From: JACROF01 sp964598995
GTDB lineage: Bacteria > Patescibacteriota > Microgenomatia > Levybacterales > UBA12049
Assembly (NCBI GenBank): GCA_964598995.1
Contig: CAZRDR010000078.1
Coordinates: 1-17,066 of the forward strand
Direction of reading: 5' to 3'
Length of the DNA: 17,066 nucleotides
Shown here: positions 1 to 7,441 of the stretch, piece by piece
How the letters are laid out: each line of letters starts with the position of its first letter
Numbering within the stretch: the first letter of the stretch is position 1
Position numbers and translations under genes: made by a program
Notes under the pieces: model-generated
Told to the model about the DNA's origin: nothing
The model's input: the letters and a program-made list of their open reading frames with translations, nothing else
Database searches by the model: none

Positions 1-382
1 GGAATTCTTCTCTAGTCAAATCTTCTGTTCCATTTTCACTCTGGGCAAGTTCTTGAAGTTGTTTGATATACGATTTATGTTTTTTGTCAGAAATCTCATT
101 AACCGTTTTTCCCCATGCTCCTCGTAATACACTTACAAACCAGCCATCCATAGTGGGTGAGAGAATACCTTTATAACGAGCAATTCTTAGTACTTTCGCT
201 GCATCTGTATAGCTATCAAAAAGCCGTCCAGGTGAAGAGAGGTTATCATAAATCTGTTCATTAATAAGTTGATTATAGATTGTTGGATAGTCAGTATTAT
301 CCTCGAGGATTTGATTTATACGAGTAGGAAATATTACTTTTTCAGTTGGTTTGGTGTACGGCTCTACACTCTCAGGGTTCAT
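1..382 (-). CDS. Hypothetical protein, C-terminally truncated by window edge
   Basis: This open frame starts at ATG 382 and runs off the window at position 1, giving 127 residues without a stop. The start lies 5 nt after the murJ stop (388-390) on the same strand, so it is probably cotranscribed with murJ. I see no Shine-Dalgarno and no convincing promoter. The visible protein is soluble-looking and rich in charged and polar residues. It has a segment DSYTDAAKVLRIARYKG around residues 55-71, followed by a Trp/Gly-containing stretch and a Lys-rich C-terminal part. There is no membrane segment or signal peptide. I do not recognise the family. The AAKVLRIARYKG stretch is helix-like but is not enough to assign DNA binding. 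The reading frame is clean across the whole stretch, which supports a real gene; its function is unknown. Confidence 0.6.
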   Translation of the reverse strand, partial: MNPESVEPYTKPTEKVIFPTRINQILEDNTDYPTIYNQLINEQIYDNLSSPGRLFDSYTDAAKVLRIARYKGILSPTMDGWFVSVLRGAWGKTVNEISDKKHKSYIKQLQELAQSENGTEDLTREEF

Positions 383-387
383 ACAGT

Positions 388-2052
388 TTAAATACTCGTG
401 CGGTTGGCATCGATAATCTCGTCACTTTTACCCAAGATCTCTCTCCAGTTGCCGACATTCCCTAATATCTGAATGTAGGTTTGAGCCTCGCGAATCTTAA
501 AGAGCCAGGTGAGAAAGAGATAAATTACTCCTCCTGCCAGACTTGAGATACCTGTCAGGATAATAAGATTGACGGTGTGCGTGGTATCGAAGACGAGCTT
601 ATCTAAAATCTTAATTGGGATATATAAGGCTATGCCAGTGAGAACGGTCGCGAAGAAAAATTTGGTCAGAGATAGGAAGAATGAAGCTCTTTCAAAGCCG
701 CCAGTCTTACGATCAAGAAGGATGAAAAGGAGAATTAGCTGCAAGATATTAGCGATGGTGAAAGCGAAAGCGATACTCGGCAGACCCATGTGGTTCACAA
801 CTACTAATATATAGCCAACGATGAGGAGGAAAACCGTTGAGATAGCACTCGTTATGAGTGGGATAAAGGTATTATGAAGCGCGTAAAATGCTCGATAGAA
901 AAGGACGATGAGTCCCTGAGCAAAGATTGAGATAGCAAGGATGGCCAGCGTCATCCCGGTGAGAACGGTAGCTGGCCAGTCAAATTTATCAGCTCCGTAG
1001 ATGAGGCGAACAACCGGAATTCTTAGGACGAGTAAAAGTGCTGAGATAGGAAGAATAAGATAGAGCATCTGATTAAAACTCGTGATAAATGTCGCTTTAA
1101 AGTCTTCGATATTATCTTTTTCGCGGGCGAGAACAGGGAATGCAGCCTGAGAGATACTGTATGCGATGAGTGATACTGGCGCGAACATCAGTGTTTTGGC
1201 ATAGTCAAAAAGTAAATGCATACGTCCAGGATCAGCCATAAAGGCGATGATAGCAGCGATAACTATCGTTCCAAATTGCTGGATACCAACCTGAATCGTT
1301 CGTGGCCACATCAGAGAAAATATTTTTTGAACGCCTTCGTGTTTGAAAAGAAGCCGTGAAGGTCTGAAGTGAAAACCGACACGCATCGCAACTGGTATTT
1401 GACAGATGATATAGATAACTGAGCCTAATATTGCCCCAAGTGGAGCTGAATAGATGCCGAATGTCGAGTGGAAAATAAGGATGCCTAAGATAATGCCAAG
1501 GTTATATAGTGCTTGGGCAAAACCTGGGATAAAAAAATGATTATATGACTGAAGAAGAGCGGTGAAGAAAGTACCAACGATAAACAACAGCTGACTGATG
1601 ATAAGTAAGCGCATCATGTTCGCCATCATGTCCATCTGCGAAGGGGTGAAATTAGCCCCGAGATTAAAAAAACTCAGGAAGAAAGGAGCAAAGATAACGA
1701 GGATAAGCGAGAGAACACCGAAGGTGAGAATTCCCAGAAGAAGAAAGGTAGAGGCCATCGTATGACCGTCTTTTTCTTTATCCTTACTTATATAGTCGGT
1801 AAAAACGGGGATAAATGCGCTTGAGAATGCAGCCGCTATGACAAGCTGAAAAATCGTATCCGGAAGGATAGTAGAGTAGTTATAGACGCCCAGAGTACTT
1901 GAGGCGCCAAAGATAGAGACGAGGAGGCGGCTGCGGAAAAGGCCTAAGATCTGTGAAAAAATAACGGTTGCCATGAGGATATAGGCTGCGGAAATAATAT
2001 TGGTCTGACGCTTTAGGAGAACTTCGAGGCCGCGTTTGAAAATATCACTCAT
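388..2052 (-). CDS. murJ: Lipid II flippase MurJ (MviN family)
   Basis: This 554-residue polytopic membrane protein has the MviN/MurJ pattern: about 14 hydrophobic segments separated by short loops. It opens with an amphipathic N-terminus and the first-helix signature GLFRSRLL (about residues 37-44), where the conserved arginines of the family sit. A long hydrophobic central part follows, and the C-terminal tail is hydrophilic. In the family, MurJ moves lipid-linked peptidoglycan precursor across the cytoplasmic membrane, so the organism probably builds a peptidoglycan wall. Length is slightly above the usual ~510. The start at 2052 is supported by an ATGACA (2090-2085), 17-bp spacer, TACAAT (2067-2062) promoter, leaving at most a 2-3 nt leader and no Shine-Dalgarno. 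It is divergent from rpsT and probably cotranscribed with the downstream hypothetical gene. Confidence 0.93.
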   Translation of the reverse strand: MSDIFKRGLEVLLKRQTNIISAAYILMATVIFSQILGLFRSRLLVSIFGASSTLGVYNYSTILPDTIFQLVIAAAFSSAFIPVFTDYISKDKEKDGHTMASTFLLLGILTFGVLSLILVIFAPFFLSFFNLGANFTPSQMDMMANMMRLLIISQLLFIVGTFFTALLQSYNHFFIPGFAQALYNLGIILGILIFHSTFGIYSAPLGAILGSVIYIICQIPVAMRVGFHFRPSRLLFKHEGVQKIFSLMWPRTIQVGIQQFGTIVIAAIIAFMADPGRMHLLFDYAKTLMFAPVSLIAYSISQAAFPVLAREKDNIEDFKATFITSFNQMLYLILPISALLLVLRIPVVRLIYGADKFDWPATVLTGMTLAILAISIFAQGLIVLFYRAFYALHNTFIPLITSAISTVFLLIVGYILVVVNHMGLPSIAFAFTIANILQLILLFILLDRKTGGFERASFFLSLTKFFFATVLTGIALYIPIKILDKLVFDTTHTVNLIILTGISSLAGGVIYLFLTWLFKIREAQTYIQILGNVGNWREILGKSDEIIDANRTSI

Positions 2053-2061
2053 AGATACTTA

Positions 2062-2090
2062 ATTGTAGTGGGTTTTCACAGAATTGTCAT
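2062..2090 (-). promoter_or_regulatory. murJ promoter, near-leaderless
   Basis: On the minus strand, ATGACA (2090-2085) and TACAAT (2067-2062) are separated by exactly 17 bp. Each differs from the sigma70 consensus at one position. The -10 box ends 9 nt before the murJ ATG, so the predicted transcript starts only 2-3 nt upstream of the codon. Confidence 0.65.
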
Positions 2091-2100
2091 TAGAGTTTTC

Positions 2101-2240
2101 AGGGTTGTTTAGACTTTTTCTTGAATACGGACTCATCGTTATACATCTTCATCGACTATAAAACTCTATAAGTGGTTTTTAAATACAGACTTCCTCCTGA
2201 TTTTTCGCCTTTCATTCTGCGAAAAAGTCCAAGCAACCCT
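2101..2240. repeat. 20-bp imperfect inverted repeat with competing hairpin
   Basis: Bases 2101-2120 are complementary to 2221-2240 at 18 of 20 positions, enclosing a 100-nt spacer. The structure lies exactly between the murJ and rpsT promoters and so belongs to neither 5' leader. A second hairpin, TTTTTCGC (2201-2208) with GCGAAAAA (2219-2226) and a 10-nt loop, shares bases with the right arm, so the two folds exclude each other. No convincing gene is present. A 19-codon and a 15-codon ORF exist on the minus strand but have little support. It could be a structured RNA gene, an insulator or a terminator-like element. Confidence 0.45.
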
Positions 2241-2265
2241 ACCAAGGAAGTAGTACGGTCGAGCG

Positions 2266-2294
2266 TTGCGAAAGAGGCTAGAACATGGTACAAT
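2266..2294 (+). promoter_or_regulatory. rpsT promoter with extended -10
   Basis: TTGCGA (2266-2271), a 17-bp spacer and TACAAT (2289-2294) preceded by TG-N (2286-2288) form a good extended -10 promoter. The -10 box ends 8 nt before ATG 2303, placing the transcription start at about 2301-2303. This favours the 2303 start over the upstream ATG at 2285, which overlaps the promoter itself. Confidence 0.75.
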
Positions 2295-2302
2295 ACCTAT
2301 CT

Positions 2303-2701
2303 ATGCCACTTCTTAAACACGCTAAGAAAAAGCAACGACAAGATATTAAAAGAGAGCTTGAGCACAAGAAGCTTAAGACTATCTATAAGCAGCTGATGAA
2401 AAAGGCTAAAGAGAATCCTTCTCAGGAGTCTGTTAGTGCTGCATTTAAAGCTATTGATAAAGCTGCAAAGTTGAACTTAATGCATGATAATAAAGCAGCT
2501 CGTCTTAAATCATCTATTGCTAAAGCAGCAAGTGGAACTCCTTTACAGCAAGCGCCAGCTCCTAAAAAGCACTTAACAAAAGCTGCACAAGCAAAAGCTA
2601 ATAAGACGAAGAGTACTAAGTCAGATGCATCTGAAGCTGTCGCAAAGAAAGAGCAAGTTAAAGCTACTCCTAAAAAGAAATCCTCAGCTAAGAATAAATA
2701 A
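2303..2701 (+). CDS. rpsT: Ribosomal protein S20 (bS20) with long Lys/Ala tail
   Basis: This is a basic, helical 132-residue protein. Its first ~85 residues fit S20, a 16S rRNA-binding protein of the 30S body that stabilises the rRNA during assembly. It begins MPLLKHAKKKQRQD, close to the usual S20 opening, and has the alternating Lys/Ala helices and a late NKAARLKSSIAKA motif typical of the family. I chose ATG 2303 instead of the in-frame ATG at 2285 because it gives the normal S20 N-terminus and matches the promoter, which implies a leaderless mRNA. The tail of roughly 45 residues beyond the usual S20 length is low-complexity Lys/Ala/Ser/Thr, probably disordered and RNA-binding. serS follows after 52 bp with its own promoter. 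Confidence 0.9.
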   Translation: MPLLKHAKKKQRQDIKRELEHKKLKTIYKQLMKKAKENPSQESVSAAFKAIDKAAKLNLMHDNKAARLKSSIAKAASGTPLQQAPAPKKHLTKAAQAKANKTKSTKSDASEAVAKKEQVKATPKKKSSAKNK

Positions 2702-2718
2702 GCTCCGTTACTTCTAAA

Positions 2719-2747
2719 TTGACCAGGTAGAGTAAACGCGATATAAT
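2719..2747 (+). promoter_or_regulatory. serS promoter, leaderless
   Basis: TTGACC (2719-2724), a 17-bp spacer and a perfect TATAAT (2742-2747) end 6 nt before the serS ATG at 2754. This is the strongest sigma70-type promoter in the window. The predicted start site coincides with the A of the start codon, so there is no room for a ribosome binding site. Confidence 0.8.
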
Positions 2748-2753
2748 CCCCGT

Positions 2754-4022
2754 ATGATTGATATCAAGCTTATCCGCGAAAATCCACAAGCTATTGAGAA
2801 AGCATCCCTTGCTAAGAAAGTTACCGTTAACACGTCACATATTTTAGAAATTGATGATAAGTACCGCGAACTTTCTAAAGAAGTACAAGAACTCAGAGAG
2901 CAACGAAATAAAGTGGCGAAAGCTGCTTCGAATCCCAACCCAACTGAGCGCGCGAAAGCGATTGAAGAAGGCTCACAGTTAAAAGTCCAGCTCGAGCAAA
3001 AAGAGAATGCGATGAATGCTCTCAAAGAGGAACTTGATCTAGAGCTTCGTAAAATCCCAAATCCTATTAAGCCAGATGTCAAAGTGGGTAAAGATGACTC
3101 AGAGAACGAACCGATCAGAAAATACGGTGAGCCGCGAAAATTTACTTTTACTCCTAAAGATCATTTAGAGTTAGGCGAAGCCTTAGACATTATCGATGTT
3201 AAGCAGGCGGCACAGATCAGTGGTGCTCGTTTTAACTACCTCTTAGGTGATGGAGTGTTACTTGAGTCAGCGCTCAAACAATACGCGTTCGACACTCTCA
3301 TTAAGGAAGGATTTATCCCAGTTACCCCTCCAGTTCTCATTAAGCATGAAGTCATGGATGCACTAGGCTACACAGCGATGGGTGAACAGGAAAATATCTT
3401 TGATCTTGATAAAGACGGACTTTATTTAGTCGGTACCGCCGAGCAATCGATTGTACCAATTCATATGAACGATGTGCTTAAAAAAGAAGATTTACCACGA
3501 CGATATGTCGGCTATTCGGCATCATTTAGGCGTGAAGCCGGCAGTTACGGCAAAGATACTAAGGGCATTTTTAGAGTCCATCAGTTCAATAAAGTTGAGA
3601 TGGTATCATTCGTCGCTGAGGGTGATGACGATCGTGAACATGAGTACATGTTAGGGCTTGAAGAGAAGTTCTTCCAGTCACTTGATATTCCTTATCAAGT
3701 TGTGGCTATCTGCTCAGGTGACTTAGGTTTTAATGCGGCGCGTAAATACGATATTGAGGCATGGATCCCATCACAGGAAAAATACCGTGAAGTAACCTCG
3801 ACCTCAACCGTCACCGATTTCCAATCTCGTAGGCTCAACATGCGCTACCAAGATGGCGATCAGCGTAAATACTTAAATGTCCTTAACGGAACCGCATTCT
3901 CAATGAATCGTCCGATCATCGCTATCCTTGAAAATTATCAGCAGGAAGATGGGTCAGTTATCATTCCTGAAGTCCTGAGACCATATATGGGTAAGGATAA
4001 AATTACTCCACCAAAGATATAA
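2754..4022 (+). CDS. serS: Seryl-tRNA synthetase
   Basis: This 422-residue class II aminoacyl-tRNA synthetase charges tRNA-Ser with serine in the cytoplasm. Residues 1-100 form the N-terminal domain and its long antiparallel coiled-coil arm, which contacts the tRNA variable arm. The catalytic core follows: TAE at about 228-230, motif 2 FRREAGSYG at 258-266 with the downstream RVHQF, and motif 3 around 378-397 with the conserved Arg (NRPIIAILEN). The end, PEVLRPYMG, is typical of bacterial SerRS. Length is normal for the family. It has its own promoter, with the -10 box 6 nt from ATG 2754, so initiation should be leaderless. secA follows after 44 bp, again with its own promoter. No odd residues were seen in the motifs checked. 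Confidence 0.97.
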   Translation: MIDIKLIRENPQAIEKASLAKKVTVNTSHILEIDDKYRELSKEVQELREQRNKVAKAASNPNPTERAKAIEEGSQLKVQLEQKENAMNALKEELDLELRKIPNPIKPDVKVGKDDSENEPIRKYGEPRKFTFTPKDHLELGEALDIIDVKQAAQISGARFNYLLGDGVLLESALKQYAFDTLIKEGFIPVTPPVLIKHEVMDALGYTAMGEQENIFDLDKDGLYLVGTAEQSIVPIHMNDVLKKEDLPRRYVGYSASFRREAGSYGKDTKGIFRVHQFNKVEMVSFVAEGDDDREHEYMLGLEEKFFQSLDIPYQVVAICSGDLGFNAARKYDIEAWIPSQEKYREVTSTSTVTDFQSRRLNMRYQDGDQRKYLNVLNGTAFSMNRPIIAILENYQQEDGSVIIPEVLRPYMGKDKITPPKI

Positions 4023-4028
4023 AATTGT

Positions 4029-4058
4029 CTGTCACTCACTCCTCATTTGTGCTATAAT
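4029..4058 (+). promoter_or_regulatory. secA promoter with extended -10
   Basis: A perfect TATAAT (4053-4058) is preceded by TG-C (4050-4052), an extended -10. A weak -35 candidate, CTGTCA (4029-4034), lies 18 bp upstream. The -10 box ends 8 nt before ATG 4067, so the transcript should be leaderless or carry only 1-2 nt. Confidence 0.7.
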
Positions 4059-4066
4059 TAGCCTCT

Positions 4067-6817
4067 ATGCTCCCACTTCTAGGCAGGTTCTTCGATAGTA
4101 ATGACCGCGAAATCACTCGTCTCCAAAGCGTAATCGATCAGATTAATAAATTAGAGGAAAAGACTTCCAAACTCAAAGATAGTGATTTTCCTAAAAAGAC
4201 TGAAGATCTGAAAAAACGTGTAGCAAAAGGCGAAAAATTAGAGGATGTCCTCCCTGAAGCATTCGCACTCGTTAGAGAAGCTGCGAAACGAACTCTTGGC
4301 CTTCGCCACTATGATGTTCAGTTAATGGCAGCTACTGTTCTGTCTGAGGGAAAAATCGCTGAACAGAAAACAGGAGAAGGAAAGACGATGTCGGCTGTGC
4401 CTGCTCTTTACCTCAACGCTCTAACAGGCCGCAGTGTCCACCTCGTTACCGTTAATGATTACCTCGCTCGTCGTGACGCTGGCTGGATGGGACCTATTTT
4501 TAATCTTTTGGGTATGTCTGTTGCCTCGATGATCTCAGAGCAATCCTTTATTTTCGATCCTAAATTTAAGCAAGAAGGAGCTATCGATCCTCGTATCGCA
4601 TCCCTTCGTCCAATTACTCGTAAAGAAGCCTATCAGGCAGATGTCCTGTACGGCATTAATTCAGAGTTCGGCTTTGATTACCTCAGAGACAACATGGTCC
4701 AGGAGCCAGACCAGTTAGTACAACGAGATTTCTACTTCGCGATCGTTGACGAGGTCGACTCTGTTCTTATCGATGAGGCACGTACTCCGCATATTATCTC
4801 AATGCCTGATGAAGCGCCAAGTAATAAATATTATGAGTATGCAAAATTAGTTGATAAATTAAGCTCAGATGTCGATTATCAAATCGATGAGAAGCTGCGA
4901 ACAGCGCACTTAACCGATCATGGTATCGCAAAAATTGAAAAGTTATTTGGTCTTTCAAATATCTACGAGCAGGATTTCGATACTGTTTATCATATCGAAG
5001 CAGCACTAAAAGCTCGCACTCTTTTCCATCGTGAACAGGATTATATCGTCAAAGATGGCCAGGTAATTCTGGTTGATGAATTTACCGGACGACTCATGGA
5101 AGGCCGCAGACTCTCAGAAGGACTGCATCAAGCAATTGAGGCCAAAGAAGGCGTACCGATTCAGCGAGAGTCTAAGACATTAGCGACAGTATCACTTCAG
5201 AATTACTTCCGTATGTACGAAAAGCTCTCAGGTATGACAGGAACGGCTGTAACTGAAGCAGAAGAGTTCAATAAAATTTATAAATTAGAAGTAGTTGTGA
5301 TCCCGACCCACAATACGATTCAACGTGAAGACCTCGTCGATGCAGTCTACAAGACAGGCCGCGCGAAATTATCCGCAGTCGTTAATGAAGTTGAGGAAGC
5401 GTATAAAAAAGGACAGCCAGTCCTGATCGGTACGACTTCGATTGAAAAAAATGAAATCATCTCAGAACTTTTGAAGCGACGTAAGATCAAGCACGAAGTT
5501 CTTAATGCTAAGAATCACACTCGAGAGGCACAAATCATCGCGCAAGCAGGTAAAAAAGGCGCAGTCACGGTTGCGACCAACATGGCAGGCCGCGGCGTTG
5601 ACATCATCCTTGGGGGTGAGGTGCCAGCTGGAAAAGATGGCAAAAAGCTTTGGGAAAAAGCTCATAAAGAAGTACTCGAGTTAGGTGGTCTCTATGTCAT
5701 TGGTACTGAGCGACATGAGTCTCGCCGTATTGATAACCAGCTCAGAGGTCGTTCTGGCCGTCAGGGAGATCCCGGAAAGTCTCAGTTCTTCGTCGCACTT
5801 GACGATGACATCATGAGACTTTTTGGCGGTGATCGTATCGCTTCGATGATGACTCGCTTTAACATGCCTGAGGATGTTCCGCTTACGCATTCACTCGTCT
5901 CGAAAGCGATCCAAAATGCCCAGATTAAAGTTGAAGGACATTACTTCGACAGTCGTAAATATGTCGTTGAGTATGACGATGTCTTAAATAAACAGCGCGA
6001 AATTATTTATAAGAGACGCCGACAGGTAGTTTTGGCTGATAAAACAAAAGATGATCTCAGACAGGAAATGATGGAACTGATCGATGCAGCAATTTCTGCA
6101 CTGGTTATAGCTAATAGCGAGTCTGTCTCTTTTGAAGAATCTGAAAATACGAATGAGCGAATGATTAAAGAGTTCGTTACGATCGTACCTTTTGATGATC
6201 ATTCACAATCGCACTTAGTCGAGCAGCTTAGACAGTATCACAGTAATGAGGAAAAGATAGAGTTCTTAACCAACGTCGCACATGAAGTCTATAAGAAGCG
6301 TGAGGAAGCAATGGGGAGTGAGATCATGCGCACTATGGAGAAATATGTCTCACTGCAGGTTATCGATAATCTGTGGATGGATCATCTTGATGCGATCGAT
6401 AACCTCAGAGAAGGAGTCAGACTCCAGGCGCATGCTCAGAAAGATCCACTCGTCGAGTATAAAAATCAAGCTTTCAAAATGTTCGAGCAGTTAGTCTGGA
6501 ATATCGACGATCAAGTCGTCCACCGAATATTCAAGATCCAAGTTCAGAGTCCATCGACAGAGCCTGGGCATGAGGGGCATATGCATGGGCCAATGCCTGT
6601 GAGTGTCGATCTTTCAGCTGCGACAGCCAATACTCCAGAGAGTGAAGTTAGTGAAGATGCCAAACCAAAGATGAAAAAGCAGCAACGAATGTCAGCAGCT
6701 CAGGCAGCTACTCCTGGGGAGGTAACAGCCTCACCTAAAAAACTCGGTCGCAATGATCCATGTTGGTGCGGTAGTGGTAAAAAATACAAAAAATGCCACT
6801 GGCCTCAATTAGGTTGA
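4067..6817 (+). CDS. secA: Protein translocase ATPase SecA
   Basis: This is a full-length 916-residue SecA, the ATPase that drives preproteins through SecYEG. Visible motifs are the Walker A loop QKTGEGKT (about 100-107), the DEVD box (228-231) followed by SVLIDEARTP, MAGRGVDI in the second nucleotide-binding fold, and the GTERHESRRIDNQLRGRSGR motif VI region. The zinc-binding SEC-C tail has C899, C901, C910 and H911. A His/Met-rich linker precedes the tail. Compared with E. coli SecA there is extra sequence at about 160-185. The protein ends CHWPQLG, and a second, diverged copy of the last codons (FKKCHYPN and stop) lies at 7415-7441. Promoter placement implies a leaderless mRNA. It is convergent with the pilin-like gene at 6832-7329. 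Confidence 0.97.
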   Translation: MLPLLGRFFDSNDREITRLQSVIDQINKLEEKTSKLKDSDFPKKTEDLKKRVAKGEKLEDVLPEAFALVREAAKRTLGLRHYDVQLMAATVLSEGKIAEQKTGEGKTMSAVPALYLNALTGRSVHLVTVNDYLARRDAGWMGPIFNLLGMSVASMISEQSFIFDPKFKQEGAIDPRIASLRPITRKEAYQADVLYGINSEFGFDYLRDNMVQEPDQLVQRDFYFAIVDEVDSVLIDEARTPHIISMPDEAPSNKYYEYAKLVDKLSSDVDYQIDEKLRTAHLTDHGIAKIEKLFGLSNIYEQDFDTVYHIEAALKARTLFHREQDYIVKDGQVILVDEFTGRLMEGRRLSEGLHQAIEAKEGVPIQRESKTLATVSLQNYFRMYEKLSGMTGTAVTEAEEFNKIYKLEVVVIPTHNTIQREDLVDAVYKTGRAKLSAVVNEVEEAYKKGQPVLIGTTSIEKNEIISELLKRRKIKHEVLNAKNHTREAQIIAQAGKKGAVTVATNMAGRGVDIILGGEVPAGKDGKKLWEKAHKEVLELGGLYVIGTERHESRRIDNQLRGRSGRQGDPGKSQFFVALDDDIMRLFGGDRIASMMTRFNMPEDVPLTHSLVSKAIQNAQIKVEGHYFDSRKYVVEYDDVLNKQREIIYKRRRQVVLADKTKDDLRQEMMELIDAAISALVIANSESVSFEESENTNERMIKEFVTIVPFDDHSQSHLVEQLRQYHSNEEKIEFLTNVAHEVYKKREEAMGSEIMRTMEKYVSLQVIDNLWMDHLDAIDNLREGVRLQAHAQKDPLVEYKNQAFKMFEQLVWNIDDQVVHRIFKIQVQSPSTEPGHEGHMHGPMPVSVDLSAATANTPESEVSEDAKPKMKKQQRMSAAQAATPGEVTASPKKLGRNDPCWCGSGKKYKKCHWPQLG
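6787..6811 (+). repeat. Left copy of secA 3'-end direct repeat
   Basis: Bases 6787-6800 are identical to 7417-7430 (CAAAAAATGCCACT). The similarity continues weakly through 6811, compared with 7440. This copy is the functional secA tail coding YKKCHWPQLG and stop. The two copies flank the pilin-like gene as direct repeats 630 bp apart. Confidence 0.6.
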
Positions 6818-6831
6818 TATAGCAATCTAAA

Positions 6832-7329
6832 CTAGTATGAGAAGGTTATCCTTGGAGGGTGGTATCTACGGCTAGAGCTGAACGGATAATCTTTAATGTT
6901 ATACAGTGTAATCTGCCTTTTTGACTCATCCATAAAAATTCTTATTTTTGAATGATATCCACTACAGTCAGTAACGTGTGGGTCTCTCGTTGCTTCATCA
7001 TCAATACTAGATAGGTATTTAGGTACAAGACTTTTACATAAGTTGACGTCAGTATTGCTTATCGAATGATCTCCTGGAAGTATTTCAGGTGGTATACTTC
7101 CATTGTCGTTTTCGTAACTTATAATTCCATTTTTAATGGCTAAAATTTCTTTACTTATTTCAGGATTACGTCCATGAGAGTAAATGTAATTCTCAACTAA
7201 AAAGGAAATATTGAAGAATGAATTAATAATAATGAGGATTAACGTAATCCCTAAAGCAATTAAGAAATACTTGAGTATACTACTATTAGATTCTTGTGGG
7301 TTCCTGGATCTTGATTTTAGTTTAGCCAT
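6832..7329 (-). CDS. Type IV pilin-like membrane-anchored protein
   Basis: This 165-residue protein has a basic N-terminus, one hydrophobic helix at about residues 19-43, and an extracytoplasmic domain. The domain resembles CPR pseudopilins: AIKNGIISYENDNGSIPPEI (64-83), then LCKSLVPKYLSSI and a late DCS, with C98 and C122 placed to form a disulfide. Such proteins are usually pilus subunits or minor pilins, but the classical prepilin peptidase site (Gly-Phe-Thr-Leu-x-Glu) is absent, so processing is doubtful. The gene is visibly more AT-rich than secA and the methyltransferase gene that flank it, and it lies between two copies of the secA 3' end, suggesting acquisition. Its own promoter (TTGACT, 18 bp, CACAAT) ends 6 nt before ATG 7329. 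Assignment to the pilin fold is an inference from pattern only. Confidence 0.6.
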   Translation of the reverse strand: MAKLKSRSRNPQESNSSILKYFLIALGITLILIIINSFFNISFLVENYIYSHGRNPEISKEILAIKNGIISYENDNGSIPPEILPGDHSISNTDVNLCKSLVPKYLSSIDDEATRDPHVTDCSGYHSKIRIFMDESKRQITLYNIKDYPFSSSRRYHPPRITFSY

Positions 7330-7335
7330 ATTTCC

Positions 7336-7365
7336 ATTGTGGGGTTGTTACATTTGAAAAGTCAA
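7336..7365 (-). promoter_or_regulatory. Promoter of pilin-like gene
   Basis: On the minus strand, TTGACT (7365-7360), an 18-bp spacer and CACAAT (7341-7336) end 6 nt before ATG 7329. The -35 box is good and the -10 box moderate. The arrangement is again leaderless. Confidence 0.5.
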
Positions 7366-7411
7366 GCGTTGTGCTATTGAGCTTAACTTGTGAGGTAGCC
7401 TAATTGACTAG

Positions 7412-7441
7412 CAGTTCAAAAAATGCCACTATCCTAATTAA
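7412..7441 (+). pseudogene. Remnant of a second secA 3' end
   Basis: Read in frame, 7412-7441 gives Q-F-K-K-C-H-Y-P-N-stop, matching the functional secA end Y-K-K-C-H-W-P-Q-L-G-stop. The KKCH codons are identical at the nucleotide level, and Trp to Tyr is a conservative change with Pro kept after it. A TAG stop (7409-7411) lies directly upstream, so the fragment cannot be expressed as part of a longer protein. Its TAA (7439-7441) overlaps the stop codon of the converging methyltransferase gene (7438-7440). That is what an original secA end packed against this neighbour would look like. The short length leaves some chance of coincidence. Confidence 0.55.

Noticed and set aside
2099..2220. Short minus-strand ORFs of 15 and 19 codons in the murJ-rpsT spacer, the first preceded by a TATAGT box 8 nt upstream.
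   Set aside because: They are very short and have no recognisable peptide pattern. AT-rich spacers produce such frames often, and the inverted repeat explains the region better.
2172..2396. Plus-strand 74-codon frame overlapping the start of rpsT.
   Set aside because: It runs through the rpsT promoter and the S20 coding region in another frame, and the composition is not protein-like.
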